From NCBI GenBank assembly GCA_019925105.1, contig JAHGAU010000036.1:310001-374000 (forward strand): 64,000 nucleotides of DNA, read 5' to 3'. The notes under the pieces are model-generated. The model had not been told where the DNA came from and did not search any database. It worked only from the letters and a program-made list of their open reading frames with translations. This DNA comes from Niebla homalea. Its lineage: Eukaryota > Ascomycota > Lecanoromycetes > Lecanorales > Ramalinaceae. This document shows, in pieces, positions 47,390 through 60,537 of the stretch. Each line of letters starts with the position of its first letter. The first letter of the stretch is position 1. A program made the position numbers and the translations under genes.

Positions 47390-49760
47390 CGGGATTATAA
47401 TTATAAAATTAATTTAACCTCGGAGGGGATTCCCCTCCGGAATTATATTTATCCGCTTTTAAACTATAAGCTTTAAAAATTAAAAAAGTATATTATTAAG
47501 AACTTAAAAAAAGGATTTATTAAGCTTAATAAAGTCCCTTATAGATCCTTTATCCTTTTTATCCTTAAGTTTAACGGTGACCTACGATTATACGTAAATT
47601 ACTATAGTATTAACGTTATTATTAAGAGGAATCGATACCTTATTCCTTTAATAAAAAAGGTATTATTTTAAGTTATTAATTATAAATAGATTACTCATTT
47701 AAATATTATCGCGGGCTTTAATAAGCTCTATATATATTTAAAGAATAAAAACTTTATGATATTCATTATTTTATTAAGCATTTTTAAATATAAAATTATA
47801 CCTTTTAACTTAATTAATAACCTTATTTTATATTAATAATATATAAATAAAGTTTTATTTAATTATTTAAATATTTTTATTTAAATTTACTTAAATAATA
47901 TTATTATTTATAGCGTTATTAAGAAAAAGTATATTTAATATATACGTTTAATATTAAAACGTTTACGTAACGCCGGTTTATAAGTAAATATCCGGAAATA
48001 TAAATTTAAAATTTAATAAATTAAGTTTTTAAGTTTTATCCTTATTATTAATAAGTTAAAAATAAACCTTAATAAAGTAAATAAGATTAAAAATTAACTG
48101 ATCCCCGTTAATTTAAAAGCCCTTTAAGGATTTATTAACTTTTATAACTTCTATTAAAGATTTATTCCTTAATTTTTAAAATAATAAAACCTTTTTTAAA
48201 GCTTATTAAAAAGGAAACCTTATTTATTTAATCTTTAAAGTATTAAAAAGCTTACGTAATACTTAAAAAGGCTTTTATTATAGCCTCCGTATTAATTTAT
48301 TACGATCTTAATAAAGAAATAATCCTTAAGACTGACTTTTTAAATTACGTTTCCGGTAATATTCTTTCTTAATATAATAAAGTTAAGGAGTTATATTTAA
48401 TAACTTATTATTTTAAGAATATATTATTAATTAAATATAATTATAATATTTATAATAAGGAGCTTTTTATTATTATTAAGTATTTAAAGAATTAACGGTT
48501 AAAATTAAAAATAATAAAAAAGCTTTTCTATATTTTTAGCAATAATTAAGCCTTAAAGTACTTTATTAAGAGTTAAAAGTTTATAAAACGTTAAGTGAAA
48601 TACCTTAATATCCTTTCTGAGTTTAATTTTAAGGTTATTTACCGCTTAAGTAAATAAAATAATAAAATTAACGCTTTTATTTAAATATTTAATTATTAAC
48701 CTTAAAGTAATAACGATAATAGGGTTAAAGACCAGTTTTAAACCGTCTTACCCCTTAAGTACCTTAAAATCTTAACCTTAAATAAAAGGGAAAAAACATT
48801 AATATTAGTTTATTTAATCTTTAAAAAACTTAGGTTTTATAAGTAAATCCGTAAAGTTAACCGTATTAACGAGGGCCTAATAGAATTTAAAAAAGTAATT
48901 ACGGAAAACGGATTATTTAATTTTAAAGGTATATTTTTAATCCGTATTAAGGTTTAATCCGATATTTTTAATAATAAAAATAAATTATAAATATTAATAT
49001 TACTTATTACGGAAGTCTTAAAGTATATTTATAATAAATTAATTAATAATTACTTTAACCGGGATTATATAATTAAATTTATTTTTTAATATTTTTTTTA
49101 ATTTACTTTATAGGACGATATTAACCGTTATATTTTAAATTATAATATTTATTTTTAGTTTAAAACTTTATAATAAAAGCCCGTAAAATTATTTTATTAA
49201 TTAAAAATCTTAAAATAAAGATAAATTAATCTTTTAATTAACTTTATTACCGGACTATTTAAATATAAAAATATAAACGTTATTTTTACCGTAATTTATA
49301 TATTATTTAAAGGTTAATATTATATTCTTTATTACGTTAAAAAAGAAAAGATTTCCGTTAAAGAAATAACCTAATTCTTTATTAAAGAAGTATTTAAATA
49401 TTACGGTTTTCCGGATAATATTATTTTAAATTATAATCTATAATTTATTAATAAAATATAGCGCTCTTTATTATATTAATTTAAAATTAACCCTTAAATT
49501 TCGATTTTTTATTACGTTAAAAGTAATAATTAAATAGAAAAAATAAATTAAGAAATAAAGTAAGGATTCGGACTTACGTAAATTATTTATAAAATAATTA
49601 AGTATAATAATTATTTATAATAGAATTTACGAATAATAATAATTTAAATTAATTAATTAAAATAATATTTTTTTATTTTAATAAAAGCTTTTACTTAAAG
49701 ATATTATTTAGTCTTAATAATATTAAATATATTATTATTTATAAATAACTTTAAGTTAAG
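47390..49760 (+). pseudogene. Gypsy element 1 pol remnant (reverse transcriptase, RNase H, integrase)
   Basis: Reverse transcriptase begins near 47394. Its catalytic box reads Y-L-N-N at 47888-47899 (Y-L-D-D expected), followed by a well-preserved K-R-L-R-N-A-G-L segment near 47960. RNase H follows near 48300-48540, with a K-T-D near 48328. Integrase runs about 49000-49750, with an I-T-G-L-x-K segment near 49240. Stops occur throughout at sites expected from RIP. Confidence 0.85.
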
Positions 49761-50984
49761 GAAACCATTAATATTATTAAAATTATATAAGAAATTCTTA
49801 ATATAATATATTTTAATTTAAATAAAATTTACGATAATACGTTTAAATAAATTAATTATCGGTATCGGGATATAAAATTTAAAATAAATAATAAAATTTA
49901 TATAAACGTTAAGTATTTAATAATTAATCGGTTTAATAAAAAGTTAAATTATAAACGTTTAAATCCCTATATTATCCTTAAATAATATTATTCTTTTTAT
50001 AAATTAAATATTTTAAATATTTTTTAAGCTTATTTTATTTTTTATATAAATAACTTAACCTATATTTTAATTAAAAAGAAATTATTATTACCGGGATAAA
50101 TTAATTTACCCCTTAAACCCGTTATTATAAATAAAAAGGGTATTAAGGAATAAAAGCTTAAAGAAATTATTAATTCTTAATATATTAATTAAAAATAAAA
50201 ACTATAATATAAAATTAAATAAATAAACTTACCCCCGGATAATATTTAATATTATATTAATATAAAAGAATTCCTTTATACTTAAAGATTAATTAAAGCC
50301 TTTTATAAAAAGTATTTAAATAAGCTTAAATTATAACCCGGAGATCCAATTAATATCGTTATATTTAAAATAATCTTTAAGGGTTATCTTAAATATTTAA
50401 GTTAAATAACGATTTTATTAAGCTTAAAACTTAATATTATAAACCGTATATTATATCTTTATTAAGTTTAAAAGCCCTTTAAAACGGCCTTATAGTTCCT
50501 TAAAGTTATTAAAATAATTATTATTAATATTATTTACTTATATAGATTATACGTTTTTTTATTAATATAAATTTAATATATAAGGTAATAAGGTTAAAAA
50601 AATATTTTAAAAAAAAGGGAAATTATAACAAACAATATTTACCCCGGAACCTCCCGGATAAAATTACGTTTTAAGGCTTATTATAGGGGCCACCGCTACG
50701 ATCCTACCCCCGTATGTTTATACCAGTTACCCGGCTACCGTTACGATACTACCCCTATAATTCTTATATTACTTACCCGGTTAATTAATAACGGGTAACC
50801 TAAGTAATATTCTTATATTACTTACCCAGTTAACTAGTGACGGGTAAGCTAAGTAATATATAGACCTTACTTTAGTTATCCGGCCCATAAGTGATGGGTA
50901 AGAAGGGTGGTTTTAAGTAAAAAATTTTTCCTTTTTAGCGTACTTATAGGCTCGAGGGCAAGCCTTTCTTAAGGGGGGGGGTAA

Positions 50985-51200
50985 TATTAGGGTTTAGGGG
51001 TGTTAATAACTTAGGAATAGGCCCTACCGGGCCTATCCCGGGTTAAGCCCGGGGTTAATCCGGTACCCAGGAATGTTACCGACTGGGTATATTAGGGCCT
51101 TCGGCCCCTTCACTCTTATACCTCTATACTTTAGTGTCTTTAGTTATACGCAATATACCCTTTGCCTTCCAACCACCCCAGAAAGGCTTGCACTCTAATA
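50985..51200 (+). repeat. 3' LTR of Gypsy element 1
   Basis: 216 bp. Relative to the 5' copy the first half is more mutated and the second half (from about 51100) far less mutated. The final ACA has become ATA. Confidence 0.92.
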
Positions 51201-52011
51201 AATACTATTAATTTATAGTTATTAATTTAACGATAAGTTTACCGGTTATAAATATTACGTTAAGTTATTTAATATTATCTTTAAGTATATAATATTTATT
51301 AATCCTTTTAATTAATATTCTTATTTATTTATTATTATAAAGGTAATAACGTTTAATATTAAAATAAATACCCTTATTTATAAGGATAATATTAAATATA
51401 ACGTTAATTATAAAGTTAAATATATATATAACGTTATAAAGTATAATAAAATTATTACCTTTAAGGGTATTAATATTTATTTCGATTTTATTATAAGTAA
51501 TAATTTTAAGGTTATTATTCTTAGCGATAATAATATCGTTTTTTTTATTTATTTCTTTAATAAATCGGTTTTTTATCGTTTTATTATAAATATAAAAGCT
51601 TAAATTATAGTTTAAAATCTATAATAATTATAATATATAAGACTTTTATTCTATATTAAATATATTAAAGTTATTATTATTATTTTAATTTAATATAAAT
51701 AAATTATTTTATTTAAACTTAAAGTTTCTGGATTTCTTAAGAACTTAATTAACTTTCTTTTTTATTTTAAAATCCTTAAGCTTATTATTTATTTATCTTT
51801 TAAATATAAAATTGGGTTTAAAGTTAATAAGTCGATTAAATCGGTTTATATATAAATAATTATATTCGTTAAATTAATATTTAATATTATAAAGATATTC
51901 TTTTAATTTAATATTTTTATTTTTAAATATAAACTTATTATTTTTCTTAATATTATTTTAATTTTTATTAATAATAAAGGCTAAATAAAATAAAATTAAT
52001 TTCTTTATATT

Positions 52012-52344
52012 TATTAGTAGCTAGCGCCACCTCTGCGCCGGCGCTATAGTGGTGCGTTATACTGCTGCGCTAAGGTAGGCCGTTAGGCCTTAATAAAGGG
52101 CCTTAATAACGGCCTTAATATACGTTATTTATAAGCCGTAGCTTAATAGGCGTAAAGCGGGGTAGTTATTACTTTTACCTTAAGTAAAGGTTATATCTTA
52201 ATTTTTTTTAAGTTCCTTAAGAATTAATCTTATTATCAATTTACTTATCAAAGTAATACTTAAGTATCCAGACCGTAACGTTATATCTTTTATATTTATT
52301 TTTATTAATTCCGCCGGTATACCGTTAATGGAGTTAATTTAATA
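52012..52344 (+). repeat. 5' LTR of Gypsy element 2
   Basis: 333 bp. The first 90 bp or so are GC-rich and little mutated, while the remainder is AT-shifted. Confidence 0.92.
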
Positions 52345-54239
52345 TTTTAGTTTTTCTTTTTTATTAAGGAGAAGGCCCGACGTTATTATTATAATAAATA
52401 CTTAATTAACTTAATAAACCTTAGAATAAAAAAACGATATTCACCCTTTAATTAAGAACCCTTTTATTATAATTAAGTAAATTAAAGCGGTAAAGTATTA
52501 TTATAATATTACGGTTTAATAAGCTTAATTTCTAGAATTATAATTTAAAATTAATTAACTTAAGGCCGAGAATTATACTTATTAAAAGTATATATCCAGC
52601 CGTATTAATACGTAATATAAGGATTTACGTTTTAAGACTTTTCTTTCCGTTAATTTTATTATTAAGCTTTATACCGATAACGTATTACCGGCGGCTTTTA
52701 TCCTACTTTATAAAAATAAATTCTTTTATCCGGAAAAATTTAAGTTATATTAAAATAAGTCTAAGGATAAGTATTAAACGTAATTTATTAACTTAAAGAA
52801 ATAATTTATATTTTATCTTAAGTACTTTTTTACCGAAAGAAAAAAGATAGTTTTTTATTTAAGGTTTATTTTTTATAAAATCTTTAACTTATTAAATAAG
52901 GAAATTAATAAAATAAATTATTAAAAACTTAAGGATAAACTTTTAAACTTAATAATTAATCCGGAGAACCGTTAACTTACTTATTATAAGCGGTTTAAGG
53001 ATATTAAGTAACGTTTTAATTAAAAGATAACGTAATTCTATAATACTTTAAAAACTATAAAAAAGGACTTATTATTATTATTAAATAAATTTTATATTTA
53101 TATATTCTTTATAAAGCTTTTATTAAAGCTTAAAATTAAAATCCTTATAATTAATAAAGTATTAAAAACCCGGAATAATATCGTAATAGCGGTAATTATA
53201 TAAAAGAATAACCTAAAGTATACTATTAATAATAATTAGAAAGTTAATAAGGGTAAATCCCTTAAAAATAAGGTATTTAAACCTAATTTTAACGGCTTAA
53301 AGCTAATATATATTTTTATTAAAATTAATTCTTACGGCTAAAAGCATAAAATTATACCTAAAAACTCCGATACCGCCCTTAAAGTAAATAAGAACGTTAA
53401 GTATTATATATATTATAGGAAGGGTTATTATGTATTTAATTACCTTATTATTTTATAAAATAAGGTTTTAATAATAAACGTAAAATCTTATAAAAAAAAT
53501 AATATATTAAAAAACGATAAAGCTTTAATGGTATTTTAAAATCAGAATTAGTAAAAAGATAATTAAAAATATACCTGGCTTTTATTATTAAGGGTTAAAT
53601 AAGTTTTTAGGATAATCCTTAATTATTAAGTATATTAATTAATATTAAAGCTTAAATAAATTTAATTTTATAAATATATACGGTTTAATAAGATTTATAA
53701 TTAACTCCCGTTATTTTATTATAAGCGGCTTTTTTTAATAATAAATAAATCTTTTATTATAATATTTATTAATTATAATATTATTTAATTAATAATTAAG
53801 GATAATAAAAATAATATAAGATATTCTTTTACGTTATTAATTAAGAAAATCTAGATATAATCTTTAATTTATTAACTTTATACGTTTTATAAATAATAAT
53901 TAATCCGGCGGCGGATAAATAACGCTTTAAGGTTAATTCTTATAAGTTATAAATTAATAATATTTATAACTTTAATTAAAATTTAACGGAGACCAATAAA
54001 ATCTTTATAATTATTTACGTTAATATAATAACGGAGTACTTAAAAATATTATAAATCCTTTAAGGTAATTTAACGTATATAAATACTATAAAAGACTTTA
54101 TTAACCGGAACGTTTTAAGGGAGTTAAATAAATATATAAATATTTTTTTTAATAATATAATTAATATTTTACTTAAATTAAAATAAAGGGATTACGTTAT
54201 TAACTTAAATAATAAAAAGTTATTATATAATTTTTTATA

Positions 54240-56560
54240 TAATTTATCTCGGGTAAAATTAACGGAGCTCCGGCGGTATCTTAAGGATATTATAGTCCGG
54301 GGTTAAATTTATTATTTAACGTTATGTATAAACGCCTTAATCCTTTTTATATTTAAGAAAAATAACGGCCTTTATCTTTATATTAATTACCGTAGATTAA
54401 ATATAATTATAATTAAAAATCGATATTTATTACCTTTAATTATTAAGACTTTTAACCGGCTAAATAACTTTAAATAATTTATTAAATTAAATCTTAAGGA
54501 TGCTTATTATTAATTACGGATTAAGTCCAACAATAAATAAAAAATAACGTTTTATATACGTTATAATTACTTTAAGTATCTTATTATACCGTTTAAATTA
54601 ATTAACGTTTTAATAATTTTTTAAGTTTATATTAACCGTATTTTTATTAATTTTATTAATATAATTTATATAGTTTATTTAAACGATATTTTAATATTTA
54701 ATAAGAATCCGGCGGATTATTAACGTTATATTTAATAAGTTTTTAAATAACTTTATTAATTTTAATTTTACGTTAACCTTAAAAAGTATTAATTTAATAT
54801 GATTTAAGTAAAGTTCTTAAAGTCTATCGTTTCTATTAAAAAGATTTAAATAAATTAAGAACGTATTTAAATTATTAAAGATTAATTTACCTTAAAAACT
54901 TATTGGGAAATATAAATTTTTTTAGGCTTTATAAATTTTTATCGTTATTTTATTTATAAATATTTAAGGATAATTAAACTTTTAATTAATCTATTTAAGA
55001 ACAATAAGGAAAAGAAAAAGGCTAACTTACTAAAATGGAATAATACGGTTAATACGGCGTTTCGCCGGCTCCGCGAGATATTTATTAATACATTATTATT
55101 CTATTATTTTAATTTAAAATAAAAAATATAAATAGAAACCGATATATCCAACTTTATTATTATAAATATCTTATTTCAATAATTTAAGGAAGGTTATTAC
55201 CGCTTAATTATGTATTAATCCAGAAAAATAACCCTTATTAAATAGAATTATAAAATATACGATTAGGAATTCTTCGTTATTATTACGGTATTTAAGTAAT
55301 AACGGTATTATTTAAAAAAAAGCCTTAAAGCTATTTAAATATAAATAAATTATAATAACCTTTAAAGATTTATAAAATAATTGGCGTTAAGCTTATATTA
55401 AGTTAAATAGGCCTTAAAACTTATTAACTATAACTTTAAAGTATTTTATTATTAAGGTAAAATAAACCCTATTAATCCTTTATTAAAACGTTTAAACTAT
55501 AAAGGAGTCTTACCTTTTAATATTACCTTATTATTTACCTTATAGAATAAGTTTATATTTTAATCCGATAAGTCGGCGGAGCGTTAACGGATAGCGGTTA
55601 TTAATTATTAATTATTATTTATTTTAAGAGGTATTTAAGTTATTATTTTATAAAAAAAGATTTAATAGTTATTTAAAAAGCCTTATAAAGAATCTAGGCC
55701 GATTAAGTTACTTATTAAGGATCTATAGGTTAACGATACGTTTATATATAAAATTAAGGACGATAACGTAATACCAACGTATTTTTTTTAAAATTATAAT
55801 AATGCTTAAAAACTCAATCTTAATAACCTTATAACTTATAAGGGCCGTATATACGTCCCCCGGAATAAAATAGTTAAAAAAAAGTTAATTAATAAATATT
55901 ATAATAACCCGTTAACGGGCCACTTTAAAGCCGAAAAGACTTACGAGTTTTTAACCCATAAATATTATTAAGATAACTTAAAAACTTAAGTTAATAATTA
56001 TATTAAAACGTATAATACTTATTAAAAGATTAAAGCGTTACGTTATTACTTTTACGGTAAGCTTACTTTATTTTTTTAATTAATTATATTTTAAAAAAAA
56101 CTTAATATAGATTTTATTATTAACTTATCCGTAAGTAAAATTAAGGATAATATCTATAATTTAATTTTAATAATCGTAAATAAATATATAAAAATATATA
56201 GATATCTCCCCGTTATAAAATAAATCAATACCGTTACGTTAATAAACCTTTTTTTTAAAGAAATCATATTATATTATAATATATTAATTAAAATTATAAT
56301 TAACCGGAGATTTTTATTTATTAATAAATTCTGGGGTTTAATATTTTATTACGTAAAAATAAAGTATAAATTAAATACCGCTTTTTACCCGTAAACGGAT
56401 AATTAAATAAAGCGTTAAAATTAAGGCTTTAAATAATATTTAAAGATTTTTATTAACTTTAAATAAGTAAATTAAATAAAGTTATTTCCCTTAATTAAAT
56501 TTACTTATATAAACTTAAAATACTTAACTTTAAATTATAGCCTTTTTATAGCGATATATA
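54240..56560 (+). pseudogene. Gypsy element 2 pol remnant
   Basis: The reverse transcriptase region at about 54240-54760 keeps N-Y-R-x-L-N (near 54385) and the catalytic box Y-L-N-D at 54676-54687, one aspartate mutated. RNase H traces lie near 55130-55330. The integrase zinc-finger region begins near 55900. Numerous in-frame stops make it non-functional. Confidence 0.85.
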
Positions 56561-59321
56561 GTTATAATCTAGATATTTATTTTAAACTTAAGGATAAACT
56601 TATAAAAAAGGAAATACCTATAATAAAAAATAAAATTAAAATATTATATAAAATGCGATTAATATTAATAGATTAATAACGTTATATTATTAAATCGACT
56701 TAAAAAATATATAATAAGAAATATAAGTTAAAGTTATATAACGTTAACGATTTAATAATATTAAATATTAAAAACCTTAAATTAAAATAATTAAGTAAAA
56801 AGCTTATATTCCGATTTATAAAACCTTTTAAAATTAATAATAAAATTAAAATATAAACGTATTATTTATTCCTTTTTATTATTTATTAAATTTACCTTAT
56901 TATTTATATTTCTTTTTTAAAGCTTTATTATATTTATACCAATAATTAAACGGTAAAGATTATAATATAAGTACTTAAATTAATTAATAATAAAAAAGAA
57001 TAAGTAATTAAAGAAATCATTAATAAGGTTAAAAATAAAAAAAGTATTTAATATTAAATTAAATAGGTTAATTAAAGCCTTAAATATAATTAATAAGTAC
57101 CGGAAACGGACTTAAAGTATTCTTAAGAATTACGGAAATAATACGATAAAATAATACGGAGTAAAAGGAAACGTAAATAAAATTATAACGTCGTAATAAC
57201 GGAAGTTATATATATAGTTAATAACTATATATATAATTAATATTATAACTATTTAACTTTTATACGTTATTTTTCCGTAAGATTATTAGAGTTTAAGCTT
57301 TAATTAATAACTTTATTTATTATAAATATTACGCGTACGGATAAGTTAACGTTATAAAAACGATTATCTTTATTATAATATTATAATTAATAAGAATAAA
57401 TTTAATAATAACCGCGATAATATTAAAGATAAAGAAATATAAACGTTAAATTATAAGCGTTTAATATATTATTAAGTTAAAAATATTAAGTAAATAAAGT
57501 TATTAAAATAATAAAAGATTAATAAATATATTTATTAAGGTTATATTAACGTATTAATAACTTTAATAATATCGTCCGTTATATTATTTTTAATAATATA
57601 TAAATTATAAGTATTTAACGTTTAATATTATTAACTTTAAATATTTAATATTAAACTTTAATAATATTAATATATAAAAATAAAAGAATAATCTATAATT
57701 CCGTATTAACGCGGGTTTTCTCCTTTTACGAATAAGTTAATAAGGTTAAGGATAAGTATAAAAGTATCGTATTTTCCTTATCCTTTTTTTCTTTTTCTTT
57801 TTTATTTTTTTTTCCATTTTAATTAAAGGCTTTTCCTTAATATTATTTATTAAAAAGGCTTTTTAACTCAATTTTAAGGTATTATTCTTAAAAGTTAAGG
57901 TTAACCTTTTTAACGGCGTTATTAAGGAAAATATAACTTTTTCTTCCTTTTCTTTAAATAAGTTAAAGCCCGTATCTTTTTTTCCTTTTTACTTTTTAAG
58001 TTACCGGATATTATAAGTTCAGGGTCTTATTTCCTTACCCCGAATATAGGGTCGGGAAATAAAGAATAACTTTTTAATGGAATTAACTTTTATAAAGGGC
58101 CCGGACCCCCCGTATTAAGCCGATTTAACTATTAAACGTTAACGTTATTATTTTATTATTATATTATAATTTATTTACTTATTTTTTAAGCCAAATAATT
58201 TCCTTTTCCGCCGTTTTAACGTAAACGGTAAACGCCTTTTTCTTAATTTAAAGGACCGATATTTCTTCCTTAATTTCCAGGGTAACTTAACGGAATATAT
58301 ATTCCGTCCGATTAATAATAATTAATATTTAATATTTAACCGGAAGACTTTAAAATCCTGAAAGATTTTATTATGCTTTTATATATATCGGGCTTACGTT
58401 CTGGTAGATTACGTATTGATTAAAGGATATTTACGTATTTATCGAATTACCCGGGATTATAATTAATCCGGGAACTATATATATATTAAAATAACGGCGG
58501 TATAACGGCGTTAAAATGCTTACGGAAAGGTAACGGGAAGGGTATCGCTTATAATGATACCGCGAGTAAAGTAACGGGTTACGTATATAGCGTAACTTAT
58601 TCTATAAAAAGTAAATAAAATAAAACGTTATTATACTTATTATTAATATTATATTTACGTTTATATTAATAACGCGTTAACGTAAGTTACGTTACTTAAG
58701 ATCGATTAACTTATATATAATATTAATAAATAAAATAAGCGGATTATTAGCGTAAATAAAACGTTTATATAATATTAACGTTATTTACTATAATAATAAT
58801 ATAGATAATAAGGGTATATAATTATACGCGTATTAACTTATAAATACTTATATAAACCCTTAATATATTATACTTATAAAAGCGATTAAAATTATTAAAG
58901 AAAAAAAAGAAAAAGTTTAAAATAAAATAAAAACCTTATTATAATTATATATTATTTTTATAATAGCGTTTACCTTTATTATAATATAATAAATTAATAA
59001 TAAAGCCTTAAATAACTATTAATTAATACCGTAAAGATTCTTTTTTTATTTATTTTTTCTTATTAAATTTAATAAAAAGGTTTTTAATAAGCTCTATAAG
59101 TTATATTAATTATTTATTAACGTAAAGTGCCCCTATTATATTACCATTGGATAAACACTATTATACTTACGTATATACTTAAGGATTTTTTTTTTTTTAC
59201 CCTTTTCTTATTAAGTTTAATAATAAATTTTTAATAAGCTTTATACTTAACCGGTTTTACGTTAACGTTTTATATATATTTCTTTATACCTTAAAGATTA
59301 ATATATAAAGGGGGAGATAAT

Positions 59322-59654
59322 TATTAGTAATTAACGTTACCTTTACGCCGGCGTTATAATAATATACTATATTACTACGTTAAGGTAAACCGTTAAACCT
59401 TAATAAAAGGCCTTAATAACGGCCTTAATATACGTTATTTATGAGTTATAGCTTAATAGGCGTAAAGCGGGGTAATTATTACCTTTACCTTAAATAAAGG
59501 CTATACCTTAATTCTTTTTAAGTTCCTTAAGAATTAATCTTATTATTAATTTACTTATTAAAGTAATACTTAAGTATCCAGACCGTAACGTTACGTCTTC
59601 TATACCTACCTTTATTAGTCCCGCCGGCGTGCCGCCAGCGGAGTCAGTCTAACA
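59322..59654 (+). repeat. 3' LTR of Gypsy element 2
   Basis: 333 bp. It is the mirror of the 5' copy: the first part is AT-shifted, and the last 60 bp or so (CCCGCCGGCG region to CTAACA) are nearly unmutated. Confidence 0.92.
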
Positions 59655-60523
59655 ATATTATTATATTATATATAATTTTGAAATTACTCTTTAAGATTAA
59701 TAAGAACTATTAAGAAATCAATTAAATTATTTATATTAAATTTATAAAGCTATATTAATATAAAAATTTATTTCTTAATTATATTAATAAAATTACGGTA
59801 TATCCGTTTCTTATTTAATACTTTAAAAATATTATTATTTTTAACTTTTATAAGTATTTAAGTATACTTATTAAGTTATAATTTAATATTTTAATGAGAA
59901 TTAAGTCCCGTTATAATTTTATAATATTTTTTCTTTACCGTTAAAGAGTAAATAAAATTTAAAAATATAAACTTAATTTTAAGAATATATAAATAATTCT
60001 ATAAATAATAATTTACGTCCTTAAGGTAAATGAAGTTCATTTTATTAATTATTAAATATATATAATTATTAATTTTAATAAAAAATATATATTATTCTTT
60101 TTATTTTTATAATTTTAACTTTTATATTTATAAATTATTTTTATAAATTATTAATATCCTTAAGTTAATAGCTTTATTTATTATAAGGATAAATTATATT
60201 AATTTTAATAACTTATTTAAGTTTATTAATTTTATTATAAAAGTAAAATTAATAAGCTCTTAAATATAATATTTAATAATTTTACTTTTAATAATAATAA
60301 ATTATAAATCCCAATTTTTTAAGGTAATAAAATTAATTTTATATAAGCTTATTTTAAACTATAAAGGAATAATAAGTAATAAGTTTATTATATTCTTTAA
60401 TTCCTTTTTTATTTTTAATTTATATATAATATATTAACCTTAAAAACTTAGTTTAAGCTTTTTTAAATAATTAATTACGCCTTTAAATTAATTAATAAAT
60501 AAGTAATTATAGTAATATATAAT

Positions 60524-60537
60524 ACCGGGTTTATAAT
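60524..60537 (-). other. Copia primer-binding site, half-tRNA-initiator-Met type
   Basis: Read on the minus strand directly inside the 5' LTR, the bases match GTTATGAGCCCGGT allowing only G-to-A changes. The TTATGAGCCC core is complementary to the anticodon stem-loop of initiator tRNA-Met, the primer site used by Copia and Ty5 type elements. The identification is by eye. Confidence 0.6.

Larger units (their letters stand above)
43935..51200 (+). mobile_element. Ty3/Gypsy LTR retrotransposon, 7.27 kb, nested in the Copia element
   Basis: It begins TGTCAGGG and has two 216-bp LTRs, with the AATAC duplication at 43930-43934 and 51201-51205. An 11-base purine run, AAGGGGGGGGG (50971-50981), lies just before the right LTR. 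The internal order on the plus strand is gag region, reverse transcriptase, RNase H, integrase, which defines Ty3/Gypsy. All frames are interrupted by RIP stops. Confidence 0.92.
52012..59654 (+). mobile_element. Ty3/Gypsy LTR retrotransposon, 7.64 kb, nested in the Copia element
   Basis: It is bounded by two 333-bp LTRs. The right one ends CTAACA, and the left one starts TATTAG, the RIP form of TGTTAG. ATATT duplications lie at 52007-52011 and 59655-59659. A polypurine tract AAAGGGGGAG at about 59307-59316 precedes the right LTR. Pol order on the plus strand is reverse transcriptase, RNase H, integrase. The LTR sequence differs from Gypsy element 1, so it is a separate family. Confidence 0.92.
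38117..60537. other. AT-rich RIP island (heterochromatin-like isochore)
   Basis: Over 22 kb there is no usable open frame of gene length, in contrast to the dense frames on both sides. CA and TG are almost absent, while TA is very common and CG, CC and CT survive. This is the mark of RIP acting on CpA on both strands. Small GC-rich patches coincide with the outer parts of LTRs. The island is explained entirely by four LTR retrotransposons. Confidence 0.92.

Noticed and set aside
38117..60537. Centromere, mitochondrial insertion or large non-coding RNA as explanation of the AT island
   Set aside because: Every part is accounted for by LTR elements with matching ends. The residual dinucleotide pattern is that of RIP. 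No mitochondrial gene likeness is seen. A heterochromatic role cannot be excluded but is not needed.
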